DNA of 64,000 bases. Origin: Uranotaenia lowii. Taxonomy: Eukaryota; Arthropoda; Insecta; Diptera; Culicidae. Every line of letters starts with the position of its first letter. Positions within the stretch are counted from its first letter, which is position 1. The stretch covers positions 154,725,442 to 154,789,441 of the forward strand of contig NC_073693.1 of the NCBI RefSeq assembly GCF_029784155.1, given 5' to 3'. A program made the position numbers and the translations under genes. Positions 37,131-49,856 of this stretch are shown here, piece by piece. The notes beneath the pieces are model-generated. The model did not search any database, was not told the DNA's origin, and saw nothing but the letters and a program-made list of their open reading frames with translations.

Positions 37131-38790
37131 CGCCAGCCGAGATTAGCCAGCCGTATCGGAGTTGAGAGGAGGTCGTCGGATCGAGCTAGAATCACTGGAA
37201 GGTCATTGAGACAAAAACGGGTCGTTGGTAGGTCGTTGAGCTGGGAGCCATTGGAAGGTCATCGAGCTAGAGCCATTGCGACTTTTTTGAGTCGGACAAC
37301 AGAGAATATCGTTGAGCCAAAAAGCCATTGAAAAGTCGTCAGGCCAGAGCTATTGAGAGGTCATCGCATCGGAGCCAGGTGAAGGTCCTCATGCTGAAGC
37401 CTCTGAAAGGTATTTCAATTAGAACCTATAAGAAGGTAGAGAAGCCAAGAAGACATTTGGATGAATGGGAGCCGGATCCACAGAAAGGTCGTGGAGCCAA
37501 GAAAACAATATAAGATCGCCGAGCCGGAGCCGAGAAGCCGTGGATCTTAGCTTCGCTGCCTCCAGAAGGTGCTTGGATCAGCTGTGCGTTAGATCGGCGC
37601 AATAGAAGCATTGGGAGGTCGTTGAGTTGGCTTGTTAGGTTAGGTCGTTGTCCCAGGAAACCACTGGGAAGTCGTCACACCAGAGCCAGGTGAAGGTCGT
37701 GGATCCGGGATTACTGTAAGGACCATGGATCTTTTAGAAGGTCGTTGAGCCGTGAAGCCATCGAATTAAAGCAATTGGAGAGTCTGTTAGTAGGTTACCT
37801 AGAAGGTCGTAAGACCGGAGTCATCGGGTCAGATAAAAAGTAAATTTTGATAGCCTCTGGAAAGTCACCGGGTCGAAGCCATTGGAAATTCGTCGAACCG
37901 GAGCCTGAAGGTCATTGAATCCTCATCTCTGAGCCAATGGAAGGTCGTTGAGCTAGAAAGTCGTCAGGCCAGAGCCTTTGAGAGGTCGTCACTCCGGAGC
38001 CAGGAGAAGGTCGTGGATCCGGAATTACTGTTAGGACCAAGGAACTTTTAGAAGGTTATTTTGCCGTGAAGCCATTGGAAGGTCATCGAGCTACTGCAAT
38101 TGATGAGTCTTTGAGTAGGTTACATAGAAGATCATAATGCCGGATTCATTGTGTCGTAAGGTCGAAGTCATTGGGACGTCGTAGGACCGGGCATCATTGG
38201 AAGTTCAAGGTCCTTGGATCTTGGTCATTGGTCCACTGGAAGGTCGTTGGACCAAAAACCTTGTGCAGGTCGTTGAGCCAGGAAGCCAATGTTAGGTCGT
38301 CATGCTAGAGTCATTGGAAAGTCGTCGAGTCGGGAACCAAGAAAGAACTTTGAGCCGAAAAGTCGTCAGGCCAGAGCCATTCAGAGGTCGCCACTCCGGA
38401 GCTAGGAGAAGTACTTCGAGATAAAACCTCTGAAAGGTCTTTGAGCTAGAACCTATTAGAGGCTAGTTGAACCGAGAAGGCATTGGAAGGCCGTGAAGCT
38501 AGACCCAAAGGAAGGCCGTCAAGCCGCTGGAAATCGTCTGACCAGGCATTATTGGCAGGTCGATGAGCCGAGTAGCCAATAGAATGTCGTCAAATTGGTA
38601 AGCCAAGGAAGGTGGTTGAGCCGAGAAACCATGGATGGTGGTCACATCGGAGCCAAGGGAAGAGAATCGAAGCGGATTCAATAAAAAGAAGGTTGAGCAG
38701 CACGTAGGGCTTCTAGCCGAAAGAAGGTTGTTTTCGAGCCAGCTTAACAGAGCTGCTGTCGAGCTATAAAAAGTTCAACATATCCAGAAT
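37131..38790. repeat. Degenerate GGTCGTTGAGCC minisatellite
   Basis: Base units of about 20-25 bp (GAAGGTCGTTGAGCCGGAGC, ATTG) are organised in higher-order repeats. For example GTCGTGGATCCGG with TACTGTNAGGACCA recurs at about 37690 and 38005, and AGGCCAGAGC with GAGGTC at about 37343, 37968 and 38370. It is less AT-rich than its surroundings and ends near GAGCTATAAAAAGTTC. No coding frame is credible. Confidence 0.8.
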
Positions 38791-41700
38791 CGTGCAGCTT
38801 GAAGTTCGCCTTTTCAAAGTCTGGACAAAATTAAAAAAAAAAAAAACTTTCAAAATTGGGTTCAATTATAGTTTTTAACATACATACATAATGTATTCAG
38901 AATTTTCGACCTTTCCAAACAAATTAATGCCTTCACAGTTCCGAAACATTGACAGAAATTGTTGAATCCCCTACAAATGTATATTTTCCTGATAAAAAGT
39001 TCAACCGACTTAAAAACCCTATAAAAAGACTTCCTTCGTTCCGTCGCTTCATTTTCAAATCTTAAGTACTTAAGCCGCTGAAAATTGTATTATACCGGCC
39101 CAAGCTTTTTTCCCAGGGAGGCAAAGATTTTTCCCATTAAACGTTCCGTAAATTTGTTGCTGCCGCCGTGTTTTCCTACTTTTATGATTCACTTCCACAG
39201 AAGTGAGGGAAGGCACCGGGCCGCGGAAAACTTTCCGCCTCTTTTGTTCGATTTTGACGGGTACTTATTTTCCGGCAACGGCGGGATAGATTTTGTTTGA
39301 GTTTGAATGCAGTTTTTATTCCTACCGGGTACGGATTTGGGGAACCGAAACAGATGGGAGTCCTTCGACGTAACTAGGAAGAGGAAGAAGTCTAAAGGAG
39401 CGCGAAATTCCTTCAACCACTGGCACACCGCGGTAGCACTTCGGGGGGACCGCAAGCTCGTTAGTTTCTACCGGGCCTGCCGGGGATTGTCTTTTACCTT
39501 CTTTTATTTTCGAAGGAGGTTGCCGCCGGGTTCCCGCATCAAATGGAGAAGCGAGTGAATGAATGGCATATTCTTCGCTCGAGAATATTTTCACGAACAG
39601 GAAAGCGAGGGTGGGGTACCGTGGCAAGTTTTTCGGCTGCAGCTAGACCACAGAAGGAAAAGTTACTGCAAAATATGAAACTTGAATGAAGGTATTACAC
39701 GGAAAACAATTTAGTCGACACAAAAGGTGCGAGAGTATTTAAACTTTTATTGGAAGCACTTTGTGGGTGAAGCACTTATGGCGGGAGCTGTGACAGTCAG
39801 GTGTTTTTTCAAAACTTATTGTTAAAGAGTGAGACTGCCACTAGAAAATTTGATTTTTTAATAAGAATATAAGATATAAGGGTATAATATTAGAAAACCA
39901 CGAAAAATCAAACAATAAAAATGGCATCATGAAGTTTTAATATAAAAATATGTCCAAAAGCGCCACAAAAACACACACAGCTTTTCAGTTCTGAACCAAT
40001 CAAATTTCCATCAATGAATATTATGAATGAAGAAAGAGCATAGGTTGGAGGCAACAAAGTTTTACACAAAAATGAGATGGCAGACATTGAGCTGATGCTG
40101 AATACGATGAAGCATTTAATAGCCCGGTATTTGTTATGATCATTAATTCATCACAGAGTCTGTCTCTGCTAATAAATTATAATTTCATGCCTTGCCACAT
40201 CAATCAAAATCACGCGTCCTCCTCTGTAGTCCAAATGGCGCCTGGCATGAGTAATGTATTTTCGAGTAAAACTACACTAAATCGTATGCACTTACAAGCG
40301 CACACACCCTTCGTGGTCAACCCTTTTGGCCCGGTTGGCTCTCATTACTGGCTCCGGTTGGCAGATCCAACAGTTTGCCAATGATTTTGTGCTTCCGCGC
40401 GTCCCCATCTGGTGCCAGTTCAAATTCCCCAAACTAAAATCCATCATGATTCAATCCATTTCTGCCGAGCTGTGAGCCGTGAGTCGGGGTGTATCCCATG
40501 CGCGTATTAAATTTAATCCCGATAATTAAAATTTTCTACCATGTTGTAATTATAGCCAGCGGTGGCGAAGTTTTCCCCCTTCTTCTTCGTGCCAAGACCT
40601 CAACATTCCTTCCAACACAAACGGCCATCAGAAACACCCAATACAAACTACTTCCCCTGATCCAGAAACGATTGGCTAACAGCAAATAATGTTATGTTAA
40701 AGCATAATCGTAATTGCACATAATGAGGAAATCCTGCCGCCCAACCTTCCGAGACTAAATTCTGACCGAACCGCACAACATTTCCACCCCCTTCAACCAA
40801 TCCACCAGATAGATCCTGTTCGTTAGATATGCATCGAATCCGAATGGGAGGATAAAAGCGGCAGCCAGCCAGTCAGATGCAACCCCAAAAACTCATTCGG
40901 AAGTGAGATTTTAATGACAAAATTTTCCCTGGGGCTTCACACGAACAACACACCGCACGGAACACAACTGGAGCCCGGGTCCGATGCAGCCAGCCTTTTT
41001 TGGGGGACAAAAATGCCATTTTTCTCGACACGTGGTCAACCGGAGTGAGGCAGGCGGAATCGGTTGTGTTTCCGAGGATGATGAGGAACCAAACCGTAGA
41101 TAAAACCAGAGATGAAATCTCTACAACATGGGGTTTCATTGGGGGTTGTTTTCAGGTTCCTCCAGTTCAAGCTTTTTAGGTCTTTTTTTTATCTCCTGTT
41201 AGATTTTGTTGATGCTGCTCGTCGTTCAGTGGTGAAGTTTTTCTATGTTTTTGATTCCTGGGGCAGGTGGAGAGCCCCCCTATATTAACTCTCGTTCGGT
41301 TGGAGCAACAGGACCCCGAACAGAATTGGGCAAAGTGGCACTATTGTCGAAAATTTGCACCAGCATGTTGCATGGAGCAACAACCGGAGTTTATTTCCCA
41401 GCTCTTGCCCCGAGCACCCGAGGGCAGTAATAGGAAAATAATATTGTCAACAATTTTAGATATATTACTTCATTTCAAATGGGAAATTTCCACCCCGGTG
41501 GGAGATTTCATCTGCCCAGCTGCGAATGCAACAGATTTGTTTTTGGCTGGTGTTCAAATATACTAGTTTTGTTTTGAGGTAGGTTCCTAGCAAATTTGTT
41601 GATTCGAAATAGATCTAAATTTACGGGCAAAACAAACGCTGGAAACAGACTTTAACGAGGGATGAAATTTACATTAGTTGTCATGGTCTATATCATTTTT

Positions 41701-42054
41701 GCTAGAAGAAATACCTACTTCTTCCTTATTCCTTTATCAATCGCTATAAATACTTAAGCTCTTATGTATGTAGATGCCGTTTCTGAAAACTGTTTGTTTA
41801 CAAACTGTTTTTGAACGAAATTTAAGCTTATAGCAGCTCTAAGCTGATGTGCAATATTTGACTTAAGAATTGATCTGTGGGTGTAAATTTCAGAAAAGTT
41901 TGAACTGCTCGAAGTCTCTTTCTTTTTCATCCGAATCGGCTCAGTGTACCACAGACATCTGGGAAGCACTTCGAGTTCATCAAAAGTGCTTATCTTCAAT
42001 ATTTTAATCGAGCAATTTATTTTATTTTCATCAAAATAAAGCGTTGGTCTAATG
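38791..42054. other. Intronic sequence, no recognised gene
   Basis: Mostly unique sequence with moderate GC at 39050-39640 and 40200-41570. The frames there overlap on both strands and have no motif I can name. Confidence 0.5.
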
Positions 42055-42287
42055 CGACGACTGTGGCCTAGAGGATAGCGTTTCAGTCTTCTAAGCCAGA
42101 GTTCATGAGATCGAGTCTCGGTCACGGCATACATAGTACTCTTTCTGTGGGCTGGTGGTGTTAGCATTAGTAAGATGTAGCCATTGTATCCTTGAAAGAT
42201 GTACGCTTTAGTCTTAAGTAGAATTTAGATCTCTTCAAAGAAACACGAAGTTTCACTGAGATCCTATACGTGTGTGTTCGTTTTTTT
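42055..42287 (+). mobile_element. tRNA-Arg(TCT)-like SINE, copy 1
   Basis: The head has an A box (TGGCCTAGAGGATAGCG), an anticodon loop CTTCTAA flanked by CAGT/GCCAG, and a B box (GATCGAGTC), all resembling tRNA-Arg with a TCT anticodon. A body of about 160 bp follows, ending GTGTGTTCGTTTTTTT. The whole unit matches 49618-49856 inverted at roughly 90% or better by eye. It is polymerase III-type and non-coding; the reverse-transcriptase partner is unknown. Confidence 0.85.
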
Positions 42288-42596
42288 AGAAGTGAAAAGT
42301 ATCAAATTTTGTGTTTTCAGAATTATATTTATTACACCTTTTTTTTAACTTTTAAGAAAATTTTATTTTTCACAACTGGATATTGGAGCATCATTGCACA
42401 CCCCGGGTCTCGAAATCTAAAATTGTGAAAGTCACTAATCATATGGAATAAATTTCGAGCAAATCGTGGTAAATGTTTTCATACTAATCAGACTCGAGAA
42501 TCTCCCTTTTGACACTCAAATCACAAATGCAGCTTTTGTAATTTAAATAAAATATGATCTTTAGCCATCATTTGTAAACGATCATCTGTTTTTCTA
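42288..42596. other. Intronic stretch, nothing recognised
   Basis: AT-rich with no signal. Confidence 0.5.
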
Positions 42597-42831
42597 TAAT
42601 TCTAAAACGAAGATTAAACTTTTTTAATCAAATAGAGAAAAAACCAAAAACATCAAAAGTTTGTAGCTCTGATAAAAGAAATCAGATGATGCCTTTCAGA
42701 AAGACATTTATAACTTGTTTATAGTTTGATTGATTGAAAATGTACTCTCTGAATGTATATTTTATCATAAAAAAAATAGTTAACGAGTCTGAACATTAAT
42801 ATTAACGAGTCTTTTGATTTTTGTTTGCCAG

Positions 42832-42833
<2 letters not shown>

Positions 42834-42897
<64 letters not shown>
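42834..42897. repeat. T64 homopolymer
   Basis: Uninterrupted run of 64 T, preceded by CAGAA and followed by GG. It may be the poly(A) tail of a minus-strand retroposon or an assembly-sensitive homopolymer. Confidence 0.9.
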
Positions 42898-42898
<1 letters not shown>

Positions 42899-43841
42899 GT
42901 TGAAGACAGTATCAATAATGATTCAGTAAACATAATCTTCAGAAATTTCAAAAGGAAACAAAGGCTGCTGAAGTATATGAAACATGTTGAGAGTACTAAT
43001 TGTTGGTTATAATATATTTGCTACTAGTATGTTCTTCACGAAAAATAAAATAAAAAGCTAGTTTAAGTTTCGTAAAGAATAAAATCAAACTCTCATTATA
43101 TGAAGGAATCATTATAATTTCGAAACTCAAATCTTCTGCAATTTGATGATCCACTCAAATTTATCAAAAATTGTTTTGGGTTTTAGTTAAAAATAAATTT
43201 GATTTTAGACATGGAGTTAATTATGCGAAAACTTGTAATAGTAACTCTTATGATATCTAATTAAATATTATTTCTGTACTTATTAAAAAGTCATCTGAAT
43301 TGAAGAGTTTCAATACGAAATTACAGGAGCATAGGAGAATAGGATTTTAACCCAAATTGCATAACACTAGTCAAAAGTGTTTCCTGATCATATCCTTTTA
43401 CCCAATCCACAAAAAAATTGTTTTGCTAGGATGCAGAGGTGACCTCGGTCCTAAAGCTTGAATTATTATTCTTTTAATCCTTTTTCTCTATTTTTCTTCT
43501 ATCCATTGACTACTAGGACGTGGCCGGCGCCGTTATTGATGTGTAAAGAGAGAGCATAAGTTTTGTTCATTGTGGATGTGCTGTCAATCCCAGATACCAT
43601 TCATTTGACCTCTGGACAAAATTGATGGCCTCGGTCAATCACGGAGTAGCAACCATTGGCGATGTGGAATTCGTTCTACTGAGCCACGCTTGCGATCATT
43701 GAATTTGAAATGCGTTTGTTTTTTTTCGATTTAAAAAATTGATTCAAAGCTTGACGAAGCTTAAAAGGAACTATTGATTTAGAATATTTTTCATGTTGCA
43801 TTTCAGGTTCAATGATTTAAGGTGGATGTGAGTAGTCAATC

Positions 43842-43868
43842 AAGCTAAGCTAAGCTAAGCTAAGCTAA
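43842..43868. repeat. (AAGCT)n microsatellite
   Basis: Five AAGCT units overlapping the start of the right 26-bp direct repeat. See the retroposon candidate at 42597-43891. Confidence 0.9.
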
Positions 43869-43891
43869 TTCTAAAACGAAGATTAAACTTT

Positions 43892-46800
43892 GAAAAACAT
43901 GCCCCAGAAAATAACTCAAAAAGAATGTCTTGTAATATATTCGACAGCTGAAATAAAAAAGTATGACCGTACACTAAAAAAAAAATCAACTTGTGTGGAT
44001 TTTACCCTCTTGAAAATATACCCCAAAGTACTTTACATTTACCATAGTTTTGGTGATTATCTATGTCTATGTTCTAAATTAGACAAAATTAGTATAAAAT
44101 TTCCTAACTTATGAATGTAGTTATTTTGCTTATATTGTACGTTAAAGTATTTAAAATCAAAGCACAAGACATTGACAAGAATTCTAAAAAATGCAGATTA
44201 ACGAAGATTTGAAATAAACATCTGTCCATGAAAATTTGTCTTTATTTTTGCGTTTCACATTCTGAAAATATTCTCTTAATGTGTCGAAAAGCATCACCTT
44301 CAGATTTCACACTTATTTTTGAAAACTTTGTCTTTGTCTTTTTTAATTACATATTTACACTTTTTGTGGTCATGAAACTTGAAAAAATTAAAAAAGGAAC
44401 TATGTTTTTGTGAGCAAATCAACCTCTTAAAACTCTTAACCTTAAGTTTTCAAATGCATTTAAAGTTTTTTTTGTACATTTGAAAGCTAAACTACAGATT
44501 TTTTTTCTGGTACAAAATTATTCACACCATAATAAAAAAATCAATCCAGATCGGTTGAGGATTAAGACCTCAGTTCCTTAACAAGTACGAGTTGGCTTGT
44601 GACAAACTTTTATGAAAACCTTTACTTGAATTTCCAAACTACGATATTTAACGATGTATGGAATCTTCATCATCTAGTTTCGAAAAAGGTCCTTATACGT
44701 TTTAAACACTTAACTCTGCAAAATTTCAGCACAATCGGACTTCATTAAGTAGTGCCTCAAAAAGCTCAAAATAACGTTTTTTACCCTAGAAAATCATCAA
44801 AAGGAGAATCTAAAAGGATCGGAAATATTGAAATTTCAAATCTTATTCCAAATGAATTTAAACGACATGAAAGGATGAGATTAAGTATAATTCCGCCAAA
44901 AAAATTTGGCTGAGAATCGACTTATTGGGATTTTTGAAACTTGAAATTGGCTTGAAATTTGAAACACATCTCTCTCCAAACCATACGTCAATCATTCGAA
45001 TGATTTTAAGTTATTTTGAGCTTAGTGTTTCACTGAGATGGTCTATTAATTTTTCAAATATGGTGGTTCCAAAAAAAAGTAAAAACCAGAAAATTTAAAT
45101 TAAACAGTTTATCAAAAAGACATTTCAAACAGATCTGAAAAATCGAGTCGAATGAAAGAAATAACAAAGATCGAATAAATGACAATAACAATTACAAAAA
45201 AGAAGTTTTAAAAATTCCAAAATTACTCAAGGCACAAAGCTCATAAGCAATGAAAAAAAAATTTTTTTGGATGACAAAATTTTTTCATTTAGTTTAATTT
45301 TGTCATTTTTGGTAGTTTATTAAAATAAACTTTTTTTTGAAGTCCTTTAGATCATTCTGATAATTTTTGTTTTGGTTGTATTTTTGTCATTTTCAATATT
45401 CGTTATTCGTATTAAATATTGGTCAATTTGGAACCTTTTTTTAATTTATTTATTTTTCCAATTTATATTTTCCATATTTGAATTTTTTGTTGAAAACTTT
45501 GTGCTTTAACATTTTTTTTTTGATTACATTTTCTCTTGAATGTGTTTTTTTTTTGTTTTTTTTTCGTTTTATCTATATATATTTTCCATCCTAGTGAAAT
45601 AATTATCATTCACCCTGGTATAAACTTTTGTATGAAATGCCTCAATCAACTGCTCTTATTGTGGTTTTAGCGAGTTATGATATAATTTACAAGCCAATTT
45701 ATTCTATAAATAAACGAGTACCTGTCTATTTTCGTTGCAGTTCTATATCCTGCATTTTTAAGTCATTTGCAATCAAATTAAAATATAAATTTTTGCGATT
45801 TCCTATAGCCGTGCCTTTGGTGTTAGTTTTGTGTTACTGTAACTGTTACTCTGAGTTTTTTGAGACACCTCTCAATCAAGTTCGATTGAGCTGAAATTTT
45901 GTATGTATTTTAGTCCAAACTTCAAAATTCATATGATCCTTTTTCGAAATTGGACATGAACAAAAGGTTGCCTAAAAAGATCCTCCCTTTCTGTGATTTC
46001 ACCCAAAAATTCTGTAATGGTATTCTGTGATAGAAATAGCATTAATTTTATTGAAAAGTCATGAAATATTGGGTCTTTTCTACTTTTATCTTGAGAAAAA
46101 TCAATAAACATTACCAATCTCAACATGTTTTTCCATTACAAAATTAGAAATTCAACATAAAAAACTTAAGCTTGAATTTGAAAAAAAAACTGTGAAAATT
46201 TTCATAATTCAGTGTTCTGTAACAAAGATTCAGTGATGAATATTTGCTCAAAATTCTGTGAAATTATAGATTTTTCTGTGATTTCGGCAACCTTGCTTGA
46301 ACCTTTCACTGCTAATGTACACCCATAGATGACTAATGGCAGTCAGATGTTTTTATTGAGTGCAATTTAAGTTTTTTCATTACTAACCCTTTCTATTTTT
46401 AATTTTATTTTAATTTTTTTTTATCTTTTTAAATATAAGAATGACACGAGGGAACATAATTTTTGACGCCTGTGTTTTAATAGTTGATTTCAAAAGATTT
46501 AGGCCCCCTTAACTAGAATCTTTGTCTAGAAGTTTTAAAATAAATCAATTCTGAGTCAAAACAATCATTGAATACTTATGAATCAACAAGCCAACATGAA
46601 AATCAAACACTAATTTTAAATCTTTTAATAACCCTCAATTTATTGAAGGATTCAGATTTACCCTAGATAAACATAAATTTGATAAAGAACCGTTACTCAC
46701 TTATGATCATAATTATTTGAAATTGAAGATTTTGATGCTTTTATTAACATTCTTGAAGATGACAAATCAAGTTAACACATACTTCAAAAATATCTAAGAT

Positions 46801-47046
46801 TGAATTTGGTTTGAAACTTCCGTAGAAAATATTTCAATATTTCCATATTTCGCAGAACTGGAGAAGATTAACAAGTTGAAAACCTTCTCTTACTTTTTTC
46901 TCAGGAATCAAAATTCCTCGCGGTTTCCAAGAACGTTGATCATTGAATTTAAACCTTACTTTTGTAAAGTTCTGCAGTTTTGCTAATAGATTGCACAAAT
47001 TTCTAAAATGAATCAAAATCTCTTGAAACATACTGTCTATAAACTA
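43892..47046. other. AT-rich intronic sequence, probably decayed repeats
   Basis: No gene recognised. Low-complexity T/A tracts dominate. Segments around 44540-45010 and 45960-46300 (recurrent TTCTGTGA motifs) look like old dispersed repeats, but I cannot define ends or families. Confidence 0.45.
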
Positions 47047-47480
47047 AGGTTGCCAGATTGCCCGGTTTTATCCGGGCTTGCCAGGATATTTTATATAAAA
47101 TTTGCCCGGATTTCACTGGAAGACGCAAGATTTTGCCTGGGTTTATTTTCATTGTCATTCTCAAATCAATAAAAAAAACAAATAGTGTTGTAAATTTTTT
47201 TTATTTTGGTATGCATCAAAAACGAATTTTTTTGAGCAAGTTTCATAGAAATAATCATGAAATGTTTTTTGAAAGCATAAAATACGATTTTGAATCTGCT
47301 GAAAAAGTGCGATGAAAAGTTTTTTCTTCGAGTTCCTTAATCTTGACCAAATTTGCCCTGATATTGGCAAGATTTTTATCAACAATTTTAAATTTTAATG
47401 CCCTGATTTTGCCAAGTTTTAAGATAAAATTGCCCGAGTTTGTCCGGCCCGGATACGTGCAGGAAAAATTCTGGAAACCT
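47047..47480. mobile_element. 434-bp miniature element with AGGTTGCCAGA ends (CCGGGCA family, most complete copy)
   Basis: The left end AGGTTGCCAGA and right end TCTGGAAACCT are inverted with one mismatch. CCGG-rich sub-ends follow (GCCCGGTTTTATCCGGGC; TTTGTCCGGCCCGG), around an AT-rich core with AACAAATAGTGTTGTAAATT. Related fragments occur at 7835, 16070, 17380 and 62495. There is no coding frame. A target duplication is not clear. Confidence 0.7.
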
Positions 47481-49617
47481 CATTATTAACCCTTGTTAAT
47501 ATATGTATAGGGTCAATTCAAGAAATCTCTCTACATGTTTGCTCTAGTAAAATTTCTTCAGTGAATGTCTCTAGAGGGTATTATAGGTAAAGTACAATTC
47601 TCTGCAAAGGACAAGCATCGAGCATCTTTTCCTATCCGAATCCGATCCATCCGGGCAGAAGCGGAGGAAAATCCTCTGAAACGAATCATCCCGTCTTTTT
47701 TTCCAATCATGGAGAACGGATCTAGCTGTAGCTGTAGTAGGTATCCCGCTAGCTGTCATCGGGAATGGACATCGTCGTCTACCGAGGACATCATTGCGAC
47801 ATATTGAATTAGGTAGTAATTTGATTAAAAGTTGAAATACCGTTCTGCTTTGGGAAATCTTGCTGGATAAATTTTTTTTCTCCGTGTCTCTCTCGTGCAG
47901 TTTCAATTGCTGCCTGACAACATACGTTTGTAGGTGGGTACGAATGAATTTGGCCCTGTGAATGGAGGGAGGAAAAAGGAGATTTCCTATCACTTGAAGC
48001 CCAGGATAGCAGCAGCAGCTTTTTTTTTCAATTCCCGTGTCGATGTTTTCCGTTACAGCTGTCTCGCGCATTTTACCATTTCCGAGCGATTAGAGAAATT
48101 TAATTCCCGATATTGGCAGGTTATAGATGGTCGTAGTATTTCGATCCGTGGAGCTATTAGCGGTTGAAGGTTCCAACCTACTTTTTCTTCCGAATCGAAT
48201 GCCACCCATTTGGGTGGTCAACTGCGAAACCGCGCAGAATTTTTTGGCGTGACATTTAGTTAATTGCCACAATTTAGTGAGAACTGAAATGTCACAGAAT
48301 ACTGGTTTGGAAATCGAGGGACATGGACATTTTGGCTCTAGTTTGGAATGAAATGAATTGTGTAAAAAATCCATCTTTTCTATTATTGAAAATAACCACA
48401 AAAAAACATTTAAAAAAGCACTTTGAAATGACTGATTTGTTTAGTTTAAAACACTGAGTCGAAGCAAAAATGCATATCAACAATTAAACATAATTTCAAA
48501 AAATTCTCATCCCTCATATCAACCATTAAGAATTGCTAGCAAATCTCTTCAAACAAGACAATTTGCTTTCACTTCACGTTTCCATCGTATTTGGTCGTTC
48601 GCTTGAAAAAGATCCGTCATGCACGATTGGGTTTCATATGAAAATATGATAGTAAGTAGGTACCTCTGAACGTAAAACGGGAAAATCGAGAGCGCAAAAA
48701 GGAGATTCTCGTTGATGCAAGCAAACCCGAAGCGAAATAGAGGCAACCTAACTGGGCGGAAATAATAGCCCGACGACGTCGTCGTCGTCGTAGGGTTGCA
48801 AGAAAAATATATAACTTATTACGATCGCTTTCCACACACAAACACATGAGATGTCATCCTAGGGGAAAACCTCCCTCAACTAGTTCTACCAGTTGAGCCA
48901 CTACAAAATCGGTTACTTATTGGAAGGACACAAACCAACATACAAAAGCGTGAGCTTGCCTCAAAATGGTGATAGTTTCAGCATGGCTGAGTAGAATTTC
49001 AAGATATTTTGAACTTCCTTGTTAGCAACATCGACGACGACGGCGTACAAAAGCTCGATGAAGGAGAGTTCAGTTCAACCCAACGAAAGGTTGCTTTCCG
49101 AAAAATGCTTCCTCTAAAAGTAGAAACACAAAGTCAATTGGGTGAAAAATATATTTCCCGTTCAGTCAACCGGTGCAACATTTCAGTTTAGTAGCTCGTT
49201 TTCACCGACGAAAACGGATAAGCGATAGAACTTTGAAGGATGGCAATGGTTTTTAAGGAAGTTTCAACAATGCTGGAAGTGAAGCGTTCCTTTTGCTGAA
49301 TTTCAAAATTCGGACTCGTACTTTTGGATTTTGAGTTCTCGTCTGAAATGTTTAAGTTTAAAAAATACTATCACTACTTGATCAGCTTCTTGATCTAAAA
49401 CCATATCTCTAATCAAACTTTTCATTTTAAAAAACTTTGTTTAAAACTTACAAAAATACCATCACTCTGTTTTTGGCTTGTGATAACATGTTTTTTTGAA
49501 AATGATAACATAAAATCGTCAATGGATTAAGTCACACAAATTTTTTCAATTTAATATTTTTCAGACTGCATGTTGAATGATCTCAATGCGGTTTGTTCCA
49601 CTGGAAAAGTTGATTTA
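47481..49617. other. Intronic sequence, no recognised gene
   Basis: Unique sequence with GC-richer patches and overlapping chance frames (47571-48071 minus, 165 codons, has no motif). A GAC/GTC triplet palindrome lies at 48771-48791. A lone A-box-like TGGCTCAACTGG on the minus strand near 48900 lacks a correctly spaced B box. Confidence 0.45.
48771..48791. repeat. (GAC)2(GTC)5 triplet palindrome
   Basis: CGACGACGTCGTCGTCGTCG, a short self-complementary microsatellite. Confidence 0.85.
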
Positions 49618-49856
49618 GAAAAAACGAACACACACACACATATATGATCTCAGTGAAACTTCATGTTTCTTTGAAGAGATCTAAATTCTACTTAAGACTA
49701 AAGCGTACATCTTTCAAGGATATAATGGCTAGCATCTTACTAATGCTAACACCACTAGCCCACAGAAAGTGTACTAATGTATGCCGTGACCGAGACTCGA
49801 TCTCATGACCTCTGGCTTAGAAGACTGAAACGCTATCCTCTAGGCCACGGTCGGCG
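49618..49856 (-). mobile_element. tRNA-Arg(TCT)-like SINE, copy 2
   Basis: Reverse complement of the 42055-42287 copy, with the same A box, CTTCTAA loop and B box and the same body through to a (GT)n and TTCG-T-run end. The (GT)n is longer here. The tRNA part keeps GAGGTCATGAGATCGAGTC, slightly closer to tRNA-Arg than copy 1. Confidence 0.85.

Larger units (their letters stand above)
42597..43891 (+). mobile_element. Candidate truncated retroposon flanked by 26-bp direct repeats
   Basis: An exact 26-bp repeat (TAATTCTAAAACGAAGATTA plus AACTTT) lies at 42597-42622 and 43866-43891. Just inside the right copy is an (AAGCT)5 tract at 43842-43868, like the short tandem tails that end many non-LTR retrotransposons. 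The interior (42623-43865) holds a T64 run and a GC-richer patch at 43500-43690 but no reverse-transcriptase motif. A 5'-truncated element with a long target duplication is the best reading; a segmental duplication is the alternative. Confidence 0.45.

Noticed and set aside
34900..38790. CRISPR-like or rDNA spacer array
   Set aside because: Units are degenerate, variable in length and without regular spacers; a eukaryotic minisatellite fits better.
48870..48915. Possible tRNA gene on the minus strand (TGGCTCAACTGGTAGAAC)
   Set aside because: A good A box, but no B box at tRNA spacing and no acceptor stem.
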